DNA from: VAZQ01 sp963763365
GTDB lineage: Bacteria > Pseudomonadota > Alphaproteobacteria > Rhizobiales > Xanthobacteraceae
Direction of reading: 5' to 3'
Assembly: GCA_963763365.1 (NCBI GenBank)
Contig: CAVXOE010000016.1
Coordinates: forward strand, 186,001-250,000
DNA: 64,000 nucleotides
Shown here: piece after piece, positions 1 through 8,769 of the stretch
Layout: the number at the start of each line of letters is the position of its first letter
Position numbering within the stretch: position 1 is the first letter of the stretch
Made by a program: the position numbers and the translations under genes
The notes under the pieces: model-generated
The model's database searches: none
What the model saw: only the letters and a program-made list of their open reading frames with translations
What the model was told of the DNA's origin: nothing

Positions 1-409
1 CGTCGGCGTCGCGGTCGCGCTGCCGGGCGGTCTGATCACGCCCATTGTCCGGCAGGCGGAAACGAAATCGCTGTCGGTCATCTCCAACGAGATGCGGGAC
101 CTCGCCGCCCGCGCGCGCGGACGAAAACTCAAGCCGAACGAGTACCAGGGCGGCACCACGTCAGTTTCCAATCTCGGCATGTACGGCATCAAGGACTTCA
201 CCGCGGTGATCAACCCGCCGCAGTCGACCATCCTGGCGGTCGGCGCCGGCGAGGAGCGCGCCGTGGTGCGTCACGGCAAGATCGAGGCCGCGCACATCAT
301 GAGCGTCACGCTCTCGTGCGACCACCGCGCGGTCGACGGCGCGCTCGGCTCCGAGCTTCTCGGCGCGTTCAAGGCGTTGATCGAGAACCCGGTGATGATG
401 GTGGTGTGA
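1..409 (+). CDS. pdhC: Pyruvate dehydrogenase E2 (dihydrolipoamide acetyltransferase), C-terminal part
   Basis: This is the last 135 residues of the E2 core enzyme, which moves acetyl groups from lipoyl-lysine to CoA in the pyruvate dehydrogenase complex. The reading frame is open from base 2, so the gene starts outside the window. The catalytic-domain signature CDHRAVDG (HxxxDG, with the general-base histidine) lies near the end, and the protein finishes LIENPVMMVV, a typical E2 terminus. It is followed by a small membrane protein, lpdA (E3) and lipA, which makes the lipoyl cofactor, so the assignment to pyruvate rather than 2-oxoglutarate dehydrogenase rests partly on that context. Confidence 0.93.
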   Translation, partial: VGVAVALPGGLITPIVRQAETKSLSVISNEMRDLAARARGRKLKPNEYQGGTTSVSNLGMYGIKDFTAVINPPQSTILAVGAGEERAVVRHGKIEAAHIMSVTLSCDHRAVDGALGSELLGAFKALIENPVMMVV

Positions 410-413
410 GACC

Positions 414-662
414 ATGCGGCGCTGGCCGTGGATCACGATGGTTGGGGCCGCGGTGTTCGCTGCTAGTCCGTTCGGTCAGGACTTGCTGCACAGCGCGTTT
501 TCGTCGGGTGAACAACTCGCGCGGAGCCTATCGCAATTCCTGCTGGAGGTGATCGCCGCGATTGTGGTCGGCTTGACGTTCATCGAATGGCTGGTGCGGA
601 CAATTCTGGCACGGCGGCGCGCAAGACTTTCGCTGCCGGCCGCGGGCAAGACGGAGAGTTAA
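414..662 (+). CDS. Small membrane protein between pdhC and lpdA
   Basis: An 82-residue protein of unknown function that begins four bases after the pdhC stop and ends just before lpdA, so it should be translated from the same message. It has a hydrophobic N-terminal stretch (about residues 6-20) and a stronger membrane helix at about residues 43-62 (LLEVIAAIVVGLTFIEWLV), followed by a basic tail rich in Arg. This suggests a small inner-membrane protein with its basic end in the cytoplasm. No enzyme motif is visible. Its fixed position inside a pdh operon hints at a link to the complex, but that is inference. Confidence 0.7.
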   Translation: MRRWPWITMVGAAVFAASPFGQDLLHSAFSSGEQLARSLSQFLLEVIAAIVVGLTFIEWLVRTILARRRARLSLPAAGKTES

Positions 663-2082
663 GTGGCAGACGTCTTTCGACATCATCATCATCGGCTCCG
701 GCCCGGGCGGCTACGTTACGGCGATCCGCGCGGCGCAGCTTGGCTTCAAGACCGCGATCGTCGAGCGCGAATATCTGGGCGGCATCTGCCTCAACTGGGG
801 CTGCATCCCGACCAAGGCGCTGCTGCGCTCGGCGGAGATATTCCACTACATGCAGCACGCCAAGGACTATGGGCTGAGTGCCGAGAAGGTCACGTTCGAT
901 CCCTCGGCCGTCGTGAAGCGCTCGCGCGCGGTATCGAAGCGGCTCAACGACGGCGTCGGCTTCCTGATGAAAAAGAACAAGGTGCAGGTGATCTGGGGTG
1001 AGGCCGCGATCGACGCACCCGGCAAGGTCAGCGTGAAGCCCGGCCGCGGCGAGGCGCCGAAGGGCGCGCTCGGTCCGGGCAGCTATGAGGCCAAGCACAT
1101 CATCATCGCCACCGGCGCGCGGCCGCGCGTGCTGCCGGGGCTCGAGCCCGACAAGAAGCTGATCTGGACCTATTTCGAGGCGATGCTACCGGACAAGATG
1201 CCGAAATCGCTGCTGGTGATCGGCTCGGGCGCGATCGGCATCGAGTTCGCTTCGTTCTACCGCACGTTCGGCGCCGAGGTGACGGTGGTCGAGGTGCTGC
1301 CGCAGATCCTCCCGGTCGAGGACGCCGAGATTGCCGCCTTCGCGCGTAAGAGCTTCGAGAAGCAAGGCATCAAGATCTTCACCGGCGCCAAGGTGGCCAA
1401 GCTCGACAAGAAGGCTGACAGCGTCACGGCCACCATCGACGACGGTAAGGGCGGGACGCAGACGCTCACGGTGGACCGCGTCATCGCGGCGGTCGGGGTC
1501 GTCGGCAATATCGAAAATCTCGGCCTTGAGAAGGTCGGCGTGAAGACCGAGCGCGGTGCCATCGTGGTCGATCCGCTCAACCGCACCAGCGTGCCCGGCA
1601 TCTACGCCATCGGCGACGTCTCCGGACCGCCGCTTCTTGCGCACAAGGCCGAGCACGAAGGCGTCATCTGTGTCGAGGCGATCAAGGGCCTCAAGCCGCA
1701 TCCCATGGACAAACGGCTCATTCCCGGCTGCACCTATTGCACGCCGCAGATCGCGTCCGTCGGCCTGACCGAGCAGGCCGCCAAGGACAAGAAGATCGAC
1801 ATCCGCGTCGGCCGTTTTCCGTTCATCGGCAACGGCAAGGCAATCGCGCTCGGCGAGGACCAGGGGCTCGTGAAGGTCATCTTCGACAAGAAGACCGGCC
1901 AGCTTCTCGGGGCGCACATGGTGGGCGCCGAGGTCACCGAGCTGATCCAGGGTTACGTGGTCGCGATGAACCTTGAGACCACCGAAGAAGAGCTGATGCA
2001 CACGGTCTTCCCGCATCCGACGCTCTCCGAGATGATGAAAGAGGCGGTGCTCGATGCCTACGGGCGCGTGCTGAACATGTGA
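663..2082 (+). CDS. lpdA: Dihydrolipoamide dehydrogenase (E3), frameshifted near the start
   Basis: This FAD enzyme reoxidises the lipoyl arms of 2-oxoacid dehydrogenases with NAD+. The FAD-binding glycine motif (GSGPGG), the redox-active disulfide C-x4-C in GGICLNWGCIP, the NAD-binding GSGAIG segment and the C-terminal dimerisation domain with HPHPTLSE are all readable. The likely start is GTG at 663 behind the ribosome site GGAGAG, giving MAD, after which one extra G at base 672 throws the frame; without it the protein reads MADSFDIIIIGSGPGG and is about 472 residues, the normal length. The longest uninterrupted frame starts only at ATG 850 and would lack both the FAD motif and the disulfide, so it cannot be the real start. 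Confidence 0.92.
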
Positions 2083-2185
2083 GGGGCCGTTCCGGGACGA
2101 ATTGATGGCTTGCCGGTCGCCTTGCGCCCGGTGGCGCGCATCCGTAAGTAAGGTCCGTGGGGCCTGAAACGGTCCCGGAGTTGCC

Positions 2186-3133
2186 ATGACCGTCGTGCAC
2201 GACACCACAGGGCGCCCGCGCCATCCGGAAAAGGCGCACCGGCCGGACACGCCGGTGCTCAAGAAGCCGGACTGGATTCGAGTCAAAGCGCCGGTCTCCA
2301 AAGGCTATGTGGACACGCAGGCGATCGTGCGGGCGAACGGCCTGCACACGGTCTGCGAGGAGGCCGGCTGTCCCAATATCGGCGAGTGCTGGGAGAAGAA
2401 GCACGCGACCTTCATGATCATGGGGGACACCTGCACGCGTGCGTGTGCGTTCTGCAACGTCAAGACCGGGTTGCCCGGAGCGCTCGATCCTGCCGAGCCC
2501 GTGCATGTCGCCGAAGCGACGGCCAAGCTCGGCCTCAAGCATGTGGTCGTCACCTCCGTCGATCGCGACGATCTCGCGGACGGCGGTGCCGCGCATTTTG
2601 CGCAAACCATCCGCGCCATCCGCGCGCAGTGCCCTACGACCACGATCGAGGTGCTCACGCCCGATTTCCTGCGCAAGGAGGGCGCGCTCGCGACCGTGGT
2701 GGCGGCCAAGCCCGACGTGTTCAACCACAACCTCGAAACCGTACCGTCGAAATATCTCACCGTGCGGCCGGGCGCGCGCTACTTCGCCTCGATCAGGCTT
2801 CTTCAACAGGTGAAGGAGCTCGACCCGACGGCGTTCACCAAGTCCGGCATCATGGTGGGCCTGGGCGAGGAGCGCAACGAAGTGCTCCAGCTCATGGACG
2901 ACCTGCGTTCCGCCGACGTCGACTTCCTCACCATCGGCCAGTACCTGCAGCCGACGCGCAAGCACCACGAAGTGATGCGCTTCGTGCCACCCGAGGAGTT
3001 TCAGGCGCTCGAAGCGATTGCCCGCGCCAAGGGTTTCCTGATGGTGTCGGCGTCGCCGCTCACGCGCTCGTCGCACCATGCGGGCGACGACTTCGCGCGG
3101 CTCAAGGCCGCCCGCGATGCACGCGTGCGCTGA
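2186..3133 (+). CDS. lipA: Lipoyl synthase
   Basis: Radical-SAM enzyme that inserts two sulfurs into octanoyl groups on lipoyl domains, making the cofactor used by the E2 encoded upstream. At 315 residues it has normal length. The family-specific auxiliary cluster motif is present as C57-x4-C62-x5-C68, and the radical-SAM motif as C83-x3-C87-x2-C90 (CTRACAFC). The C-terminal region carries the RSSHHAGDDF stretch that holds the conserved serine ligand. It lies 103 bases downstream of lpdA and is followed after three bases by the Coq10-like gene, suggesting those two are co-transcribed. Confidence 0.97.
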   Translation: MTVVHDTTGRPRHPEKAHRPDTPVLKKPDWIRVKAPVSKGYVDTQAIVRANGLHTVCEEAGCPNIGECWEKKHATFMIMGDTCTRACAFCNVKTGLPGALDPAEPVHVAEATAKLGLKHVVVTSVDRDDLADGGAAHFAQTIRAIRAQCPTTTIEVLTPDFLRKEGALATVVAAKPDVFNHNLETVPSKYLTVRPGARYFASIRLLQQVKELDPTAFTKSGIMVGLGEERNEVLQLMDDLRSADVDFLTIGQYLQPTRKHHEVMRFVPPEEFQALEAIARAKGFLMVSASPLTRSSHHAGDDFARLKAARDARVR

Positions 3134-3136
3134 CGC

Positions 3137-3598
3137 ATGCCGCAGTTCTCCACGAAGCGGCAGGTGCGTCATTCGGCGGGTGACATGTTCGACCTTGTCG
3201 CCGACGTCGAGCACTATCCGGAATTCGTGCCGCTCTGCCGCAGCCTGAAGGTGCGAAAGCGCGTCGCCGAGCCGGAGAACGTCGAGATCATCGTCGCCGA
3301 GATGACGGTGGCCTACAAACTGATCAGCGAGACCTTCACCAGCCGCGTGACACTCGACCGGCCGAACCTGCAAATCCTGGTCGAGTATCTCGAAGGCCCG
3401 TTCAGCCACATGGAAAATCGCTGGACGTTCCGGCCGACGGGGCCGCGAACCTGCGAGGTCGAGTTCTTCATCTCGTACGAATTCCGCAGCCGGATGCTGG
3501 GGCTTCTCATGGGATCGATGTTCGACTTGGCGTTCCGGCGTTTCGCGGTGTCTTTCGAGCGGCGGGCCGACGTTCTTCACGCGCAGAAGACCGCCTGA
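3137..3598 (+). CDS. Coq10/RatA-family START-like ubiquinone-binding protein
   Basis: A 153-residue polyketide-cyclase/START fold protein of the group annotated either as Coq10, which binds ubiquinone and supports respiratory electron transfer, or as RatA. The opening MPQFSTKRQVRHSAGDMFDLVADVEHYPEFVPLC is the standard family start (quoted here in part: VADVEHYPEFVPLC), and the segment LEGPFSHMENRW is also conserved. The gene begins three bases after the lipA stop. Because no antitoxin partner is present and this lipA neighbourhood is common in alphaproteobacteria, I favour the quinone role over the toxin name. Confidence 0.88.
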   Translation: MPQFSTKRQVRHSAGDMFDLVADVEHYPEFVPLCRSLKVRKRVAEPENVEIIVAEMTVAYKLISETFTSRVTLDRPNLQILVEYLEGPFSHMENRWTFRPTGPRTCEVEFFISYEFRSRMLGLLMGSMFDLAFRRFAVSFERRADVLHAQKTA

Positions 3599-3682
3599 CG
3601 CCGCCCAGTTCGTCCGAGCGACGGTTGGACGCGTGGCGCCACGCGGTATATCTCTGCGCCGAACAATCACTGGGGATTTGCG

Positions 3683-4429
3683 ATGACACTGAAGGACAAG
3701 GTTGCCGTCGTGACCGGCGGCAGCAACGGAATCGGTGCAGCAACGGTGCGGATGCTGGCGGCCGACGGGGCGAACGTCGTCATCTGCTACAACAAGGGCA
3801 AGGAGCGCGCTGAGGCGCTGATCAAGGAGTTGCCAAAGGCCGATCACCGGATCCAGCAACTCACCGTGGAAGATGCGGCATCGATCGGGCGTGCCGCCGA
3901 AGCCGTCCGCGCAGCTTACGGCCGTGCCGACATTCTGATCAATTCGGCAGGCTTCACGCGCCCGGTGCCGCATGCGCAGCTCGACGCGCTCGACGATGCG
4001 CTGCTCGATTCCATCTTGATTGCGAACGTGCGCGGGCCGTTTGCCATGATCCGCGCGTTTGTTCCGCTGCTGCGCGCCGGCGGCGACGGGGTGATCGTCA
4101 ACGTCTCGTCGATCTCTGCCTTTACCGGCTCTGGCAGCAACATCGCCTACTGCGCCTCGAAGGCTGCGCTCGACACCATGACGCTGTCGCTCGCGCGCGT
4201 GTTGGGTCCGCATATCCGCGTACTCTGCGTGTCGCCCGCCGCGGTTGCGACCGATTTCGTCGCCGGGCGCGACCGCGCCGCGCTGGAAAAAATCGCGCAG
4301 GGCACACCGCTGAAGCGAGTGGTGGAACCGGAAGACATCGCGCTCACCGTCATGGCCTGCATCACCCATTTGAAAGTCTCGACCGGGACAAGAATCGTTG
4401 CCGATGCCGGGCGTTTCCTCGCAACCTGA
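3683..4429 (+). CDS. SDR-family oxidoreductase
   Basis: A 248-residue classical short-chain dehydrogenase. The nucleotide-binding motif TGGSNGIG is at residues 11-18, the NSAG strand at about 87-90, the catalytic serine near residue 143, and the catalytic Y156-x3-K160 pair in IAYCASKAAL. The fold is the FabG-like one, but the substrate cannot be read from the sequence. An aspartate that would favour NAD is not obvious after the second strand (VVICYNKGKER), which points weakly to NADP. It stands alone, with 84 bases before it and about 100 after it, and precedes the exported dehydrogenase cluster. Confidence 0.9.
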   Translation: MTLKDKVAVVTGGSNGIGAATVRMLAADGANVVICYNKGKERAEALIKELPKADHRIQQLTVEDAASIGRAAEAVRAAYGRADILINSAGFTRPVPHAQLDALDDALLDSILIANVRGPFAMIRAFVPLLRAGGDGVIVNVSSISAFTGSGSNIAYCASKAALDTMTLSLARVLGPHIRVLCVSPAAVATDFVAGRDRAALEKIAQGTPLKRVVEPEDIALTVMACITHLKVSTGTRIVADAGRFLAT

Positions 4430-4534
4430 TGGTCCACCGTCCGCGTCCGAACGGCCTTGCCGGTACCTTCCGAAAAGCGCATTTTTGAACAAACGTAATC
4501 TGGCGGCTCATCAAGCCAGAGCAGGGAGACGCAC

Positions 4535-5245
4535 ATGAAGGACGAGGGATTCGGCCGGCGCGATTTCTTGAAGGGCGCCGTTGTCGGCGGTGCCGCTGTC
4601 GCCACCGCGACACCCGCGGTTCTGCCGCAAGGCGCACAGGCCCAGCAAGCGGCACCTCAAGCTCCCGCCGCGGGCTACGCCTTCCTCAATCTTGACGAGG
4701 CGGCGTTCGTCGAAGCGCTGGTCGATCACATGGTGCCGGCGGACGACCTCACGCCGAAGGGCACCGATATCGGCATCAACATTTTTATCGATCGGGCGCT
4801 GGCGGGCGCCTGGGGCAATGGCGACCGGCTCTACATGCAGGGGCCATGGAAGAAGGGCGTGCCCAGCCAGGGCTACCAGTTGCCGCTGACGCCCGCGCAG
4901 CTTTATCGCGCCGGCATCGAGGCAACCAATGCGCATTGCCGCAAGGCCCACGGCAAGACGTTCGATCACCTGACCGAGCCGCAACGCGAAGAGGTGCTGG
5001 TCGCGCTCTCCACGGGCAAGATCGCCTTCGATAGCGGCCTGCCGGTGCGCGACTTCTGGTCGACGCTCTACCAGACTGTCATGCAGGGCATGTTCTCCGA
5101 CCCGATCTACGGCGGCAACCGCGACAAGGCCGGCTGGAAACTGATCGGGTTCCCCGGCGCAATCGCCGTGCATCGCGAGAACATCGTGAAGTATCGCGAC
5201 AAGAAATTTCCCGCCAATCCGATCGGCATCGCGGACATGAGCTGA
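4535..5245 (+). CDS. Gluconate 2-dehydrogenase subunit 3 family protein (Tat-exported)
   Basis: A 236-residue small subunit of a membrane-linked flavoprotein dehydrogenase. The N-terminus has a twin-arginine signal (RRDFLKGAVVGGAAVATA, from about residue 9) and a likely cleavage site after AQAQQ. In this family the small subunit folds around the flavoprotein and carries it through the Tat system, since the large subunit lacks its own signal. The gene is 12 bases upstream of the GMC flavoprotein and the two share the ribosome site GAGGGGAGGGCG between them. With the cytochrome c that follows, this makes a three-part periplasmic oxidase of an alcohol, aldose or similar compound. Confidence 0.88.
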   Translation: MKDEGFGRRDFLKGAVVGGAAVATATPAVLPQGAQAQQAAPQAPAAGYAFLNLDEAAFVEALVDHMVPADDLTPKGTDIGINIFIDRALAGAWGNGDRLYMQGPWKKGVPSQGYQLPLTPAQLYRAGIEATNAHCRKAHGKTFDHLTEPQREEVLVALSTGKIAFDSGLPVRDFWSTLYQTVMQGMFSDPIYGGNRDKAGWKLIGFPGAIAVHRENIVKYRDKKFPANPIGIADMS

Positions 5246-5257
5246 GGGGAGGGCGAC

Positions 5258-7030
5258 ATGGTCACCAAATTGAAAGACGTCGACGTCGTCATCGTCGGGC
5301 TCGGCTGGACCGGCGGCATTCTGGCAAAGGAGCTCGCCGAGGCGGGACTGAAGGTCGTCGCGCTCGAACGCGGCGGACAGCGTTCGACCGACAAGGACTT
5401 CGCGGTCCCGAATATCCGCGACGAGTTGCGCTACGTGGTGCGTCACGACCTGATGCAGAACACCCAGCGCGACACGCTGACCATCCGCAACAATCCGTCG
5501 CAGGAGGCGCTGCCGATGCGCCGCCTCGGCTCGTTCCTGCCGGGCGAAGTGGTCGGCGGCTCTGCGGTGCACTGGAGCGGCCATACCTGGCGCTGGACCG
5601 ACATGGAGTTCAAGGTCCGCTCGATGTACGAGGAGCGTTACGGCAAGAACTTTATCCCCGAGGACATGACGATTCAGGACTGGGGCATCAGCTACGACGA
5701 ACTCGAGCCCTACTACGACAAGTTCGAATACACCGCCGCGATCTCCGGCAAGGCCGGCAACCTCAAGGGCAAGATCGTCGACGGCGGCAATCCGTTCGAG
5801 GCGCCGCGTGCGCGCGACTACCCGCTGCCGCCGCTCACGCCGATCCTGGCTGCCGAGGTGTTCAGCGAAGCCGCCAGGAACAACGGCTATCATCCGTTCC
5901 CGCGGCCGTCGGCCAATGCGTCGCAGGCCTACACCAACCCGGATGGATCGAAGTTCGGCGCCTGCGTCTACTGCGGTTATTGCCAGCGCTTCGGCTGTGA
6001 GGCGAACGCCAAAGGCAGCCCGCACATCACGGTGATCCCGATCGCCATGCGCAACCCGAATTTCGAGCTGCGCGCGCACTCATGGGTCACCAAGGTGCTG
6101 AAAGACTCTGACGGCAAGCGCGTCACCGGCGTCACCTACACCAACGTGCTCAATGGCGAAGAATTCGAGCAGCCGGCCGGCATGGTGCTGTTGTGCGCCT
6201 ATGCGATCAACAACGTGCACCTGATGCTGCTGTCGGGTATCGGCACGCCGTACGATCCGGTCGCCGGGACCGGAGTGGTCGGCAAGAACTACTGTTACCA
6301 GACCGGCGTCGGCGCGACGCTGTTCTTCGAGAACCGCAACTTCAACCCGTTCATGAATGCCGGCGGCTCGAACGCCACGATCGACGACTTCAACATCAAC
6401 TGGGCATTCGATCGCGGGCCGCACGGCTTCGTCGGCGGCTACAACGTGGCCGGCGGCTTCAACACCGTGCTGCCGATCGGCTACCGTCCGGTGCCGCGCG
6501 GCACGCCGCAATGGGGCAAGGCCTGGAAGGCTGAGACCGCCAAGTGGTACCAGACCGCCATGAACATCGGCGCGAGCGGCAGCGTGATGGCCAACCGCAA
6601 CAACTACTACGATCTCGACCCGACCTACCGGAATGCGTTCGGTCAGCCGCTGATGCGCATGACGTTCGACTACAAGACGAACGAACACAAGCTTGGTCAG
6701 CACGCCGCCAAGGTGGTGAACGACATCGCCAAGTCGATGAACCCGACACGGCTGAACGAGGCGACTGCTCGTACCCAGCCGTGGACCGTGGTGCCGTATC
6801 AGTCGACGCACAATACCGGCGGCACCATCATGGGCACCAATCCGAAGTCCAGCGTGCTGAACAAGTACCTGCAGAGCTGGGATTGCCACAACCTGTTCGT
6901 TGTCGGTGCCAACGTGTTCCCGCACAATGCGTCGTACAACCCGACCGGACCGGTCGGCGCGCTCGCCTATTGGACGGCCGACGCCATCAAGCGCTACGCG
7001 AAGAATCCCGCGCCGCTGGTGCCGGCATGA
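5258..7030 (+). CDS. GMC-family flavoprotein dehydrogenase, large subunit
   Basis: A 590-residue FAD enzyme related to gluconate, fructose and glucose dehydrogenase large subunits. The FAD-binding GLGWTGG motif lies near residues 13-19. A cysteine group C236-x2-C239-x2-C242-x4-C247 is present; in FAD-glucose and fructose dehydrogenases a comparable group binds an iron-sulfur cluster. The active-site histidines of the GMC fold are likely H518 (STHNTGG) and H556 (PHNASYNPTGPVG). It has no signal peptide, as expected if it rides with the Tat-exported subunit encoded just upstream. The stop overlaps the start of the cytochrome c gene (ATGA). The natural substrate is unknown. Confidence 0.9.
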   Translation: MVTKLKDVDVVIVGLGWTGGILAKELAEAGLKVVALERGGQRSTDKDFAVPNIRDELRYVVRHDLMQNTQRDTLTIRNNPSQEALPMRRLGSFLPGEVVGGSAVHWSGHTWRWTDMEFKVRSMYEERYGKNFIPEDMTIQDWGISYDELEPYYDKFEYTAAISGKAGNLKGKIVDGGNPFEAPRARDYPLPPLTPILAAEVFSEAARNNGYHPFPRPSANASQAYTNPDGSKFGACVYCGYCQRFGCEANAKGSPHITVIPIAMRNPNFELRAHSWVTKVLKDSDGKRVTGVTYTNVLNGEEFEQPAGMVLLCAYAINNVHLMLLSGIGTPYDPVAGTGVVGKNYCYQTGVGATLFFENRNFNPFMNAGGSNATIDDFNINWAFDRGPHGFVGGYNVAGGFNTVLPIGYRPVPRGTPQWGKAWKAETAKWYQTAMNIGASGSVMANRNNYYDLDPTYRNAFGQPLMRMTFDYKTNEHKLGQHAAKVVNDIAKSMNPTRLNEATARTQPWTVVPYQSTHNTGGTIMGTNPKSSVLNKYLQSWDCHNLFVVGANVFPHNASYNPTGPVGALAYWTADAIKRYAKNPAPLVPA

Positions 7031-7413
7031 GGTGCGTGACTGTGCATCTCACGCGGCTGACGTCTGTGCTCGTGGTTCTCGTGGCTGCGGGCGCCGCGCA
7101 CGCCGATGGCAATGCCGCCCGCGGCGAGACGAAATTCGAAGAGTGCGCGGCGTGCCACAAGCTCGAACGCGGGATGAACGAGGTGGGGCCGAGCCTGTAC
7201 GGCGTCATCGGCCGCAAGGCGGGAGAACTGGCGGAATTCCGCTATTCGCCTGCCTTGAAGCGCAGCGGCATCACCTGGTCGGCGCAGACGCTCGACGCGT
7301 TCATCGCCGATCCGCAGCAGGCGGTGCCGGCCAATCGCATGCCGTACGCCGGGATGCCGGATGCAGCGGGCCGTGCCGACCTGATCGCCTATCTGCTCAA
7401 GGCAACGCAGTAG
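7027..7413 (+). CDS. Monohaem cytochrome c, electron acceptor of the GMC dehydrogenase
   Basis: A 128-residue exported cytochrome c. An N-terminal hydrophobic stretch followed by AHA-DG is a Sec signal. Haem is bound through C40-x2-C43-H44 (CAACH), and the sixth ligand is probably a methionine in RMPYAGM near residue 107. The class I pattern GPSLYGVIGR and the closing helix ADLIAYLLKATQ are typical of the cytochrome c550/c552 type. The start codon overlaps the stop of the flavoprotein gene, so it is almost certainly its partner and passes electrons to the respiratory chain. The last 17 bases overlap the end of the gene on the opposite strand. Confidence 0.92.
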   Translation: MRCVTVHLTRLTSVLVVLVAAGAAHADGNAARGETKFEECAACHKLERGMNEVGPSLYGVIGRKAGELAEFRYSPALKRSGITWSAQTLDAFIADPQQAVPANRMPYAGMPDAAGRADLIAYLLKATQ

Positions 7414-8765
7414 CCGATCGCACGCCGACGCTGTGCTCTGCCTGCCGCTTGATGTGCGTGAGCACGCGCGTGTTGTTGAGGTGCACGATCCAGCGTGCCA
7501 TCGGCAGCCAGTAGAGCACGGGCTCAAGCCGCAGCTGATGCGAGGTCTGCTCGACAATTTGCGTGCGGCCGTCGGGAAGCGGCGCCAGTTCGAAACTGGT
7601 CAAAGCGGTGCGGAAATAACCGACCGCATGGGGCGCGTACACGTGATGATACGGGCTCAATTCCCGCATCGACGGCACGTCGATCTCGACGACGAACGCG
7701 AGCTTTCGGTTGAGCTGCCATTCGGTCACCCGCTCGATCGCGACACCGGTCGAGAACTCGCCCCGGCGCAGCGCGCCCACGCCCTCGCCGATCACCTCGC
7801 CGCGGATCGGATGCGCGACGCCGAGGCGGAACGGGAGGGCCGGAAGCTCGTCGATTGTGTCCATGCGCAAGAGCGCGGCCCAGACCGCCTCGGGCGGCGC
7901 AGCGACCGTGACGGTCTCCCGCGTCTCGAAATGCGTCTCCGACGGGAGGACGCTCTCGAACGCGAAGAGCACTGGAAGAAAGACAAAGCCCGAAAGTGCT
8001 TGTGGAGTTCGAACCCCGTCCCGACAGGGCGATCGCACGCCCGAGCAGTCCGCCGATCAACGCCGCGCCGATGCCGAGCGGTGATGCGAGCACGATGCAG
8101 ATGATGCCCTCGATCGCCGCAAACACCAGGGTAATGCCGCCAATCAGCGTCGCGCCCATGACGAGCCGCGACGTTTGGCTCGCGCCGACGTCCCGGCGGC
8201 GATTGGCGAAATAGGCGGTCATGGCGCCGATCACGAACGGCGTCACGACGAACAGGCCGTAGCCATAGATGCGGAAGATCAGTGTGCCGACCGCGACCGC
8301 CGCAAGCGTCAGTCCCGTACCGGCAAGCATGCCTTGCAGTGCCGCCGGCCAGCCATCGTCGGCGGCGTCGCTTTCCGGTCGCTTTGCGCGCTTCGTGGCT
8401 GGCGCGGAAGGCATGACGCAAAGGATCAGGAACACGCCGATCTGGATGATCGGCACGACCGCGGCAGCCGCGAGCCATTCGCTGACATCGGCATCGGCGG
8501 AACGGCGAAAGGCGAGCACCGCCAGCACCCAGGCCACAATGAGGAAATACGCGAAGGCAAAAAGCAGTGTCGGAGCCGAGGCCGTCGTCTGCCACGCCAG
8601 CGCCCGTAGCGGCAGGAAGAAGAAGCCGGAGTCTGGCGCGGGCGTTGCGCCTTGCAGCCTGAATGCGGCCCAGGCAACGAGATATTGGCTCGCGAACGCG
8701 GCGATCGAGAGCAACGCGTAGGGCACCCGCTGCAACGTCCCGCCGAATGCAAGGAGCGAGCGCAT
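7397..8765 (-). CDS. Multi-pass membrane domain fused to an SRPBCC domain, frameshifted
   Basis: The N-terminal half, starting at ATG 8765 (MRSLLAFGGTLQRVPYALLS), has several membrane helices, including stretches around PTLLFAFAYFLIVAWVLAV and VVPIIQIGVFLILCV. The C-terminal half is an SRPBCC-type ligand-binding domain (TVAAPPEAVWAALLRMD) ending in RVLTHIKRQAEHS. The two halves lie in different frames that meet around 8014-8024, in a run of C, and one extra base explains the change, so I read them as one protein of about 455 residues. The first half is reminiscent of DUF805-like proteins. It follows the desaturase by four bases on the same strand, so a role in membrane lipid handling is possible but unproven. 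Confidence 0.6.
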
Positions 8766-8769
8766 CGGC

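Noticed and set aside
316..552. A 78-codon plus-strand frame across the pdhC end
   Set aside because: It overlaps both pdhC and the small membrane gene in another frame and has shadow-like Arg-rich composition.
3137..3598. RatA toxin of a toxin-antitoxin system
   Set aside because: The name is inherited from one enterobacterial report; no RatB partner is present, and the lipA neighbourhood favours a Coq10-like quinone role.
1934..4492. An 852-codon open frame on the minus strand
   Set aside because: It lies antisense to lpdA, lipA, the Coq10-like gene and the SDR, has an Arg/His/Asp-rich composition and no domain; long antisense frames are common in GC-rich DNA.
4511..6079. A 522-codon minus-strand frame under the GMC cluster
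   Set aside because: It mirrors the conserved flavoprotein subunits and has no coding features of its own.
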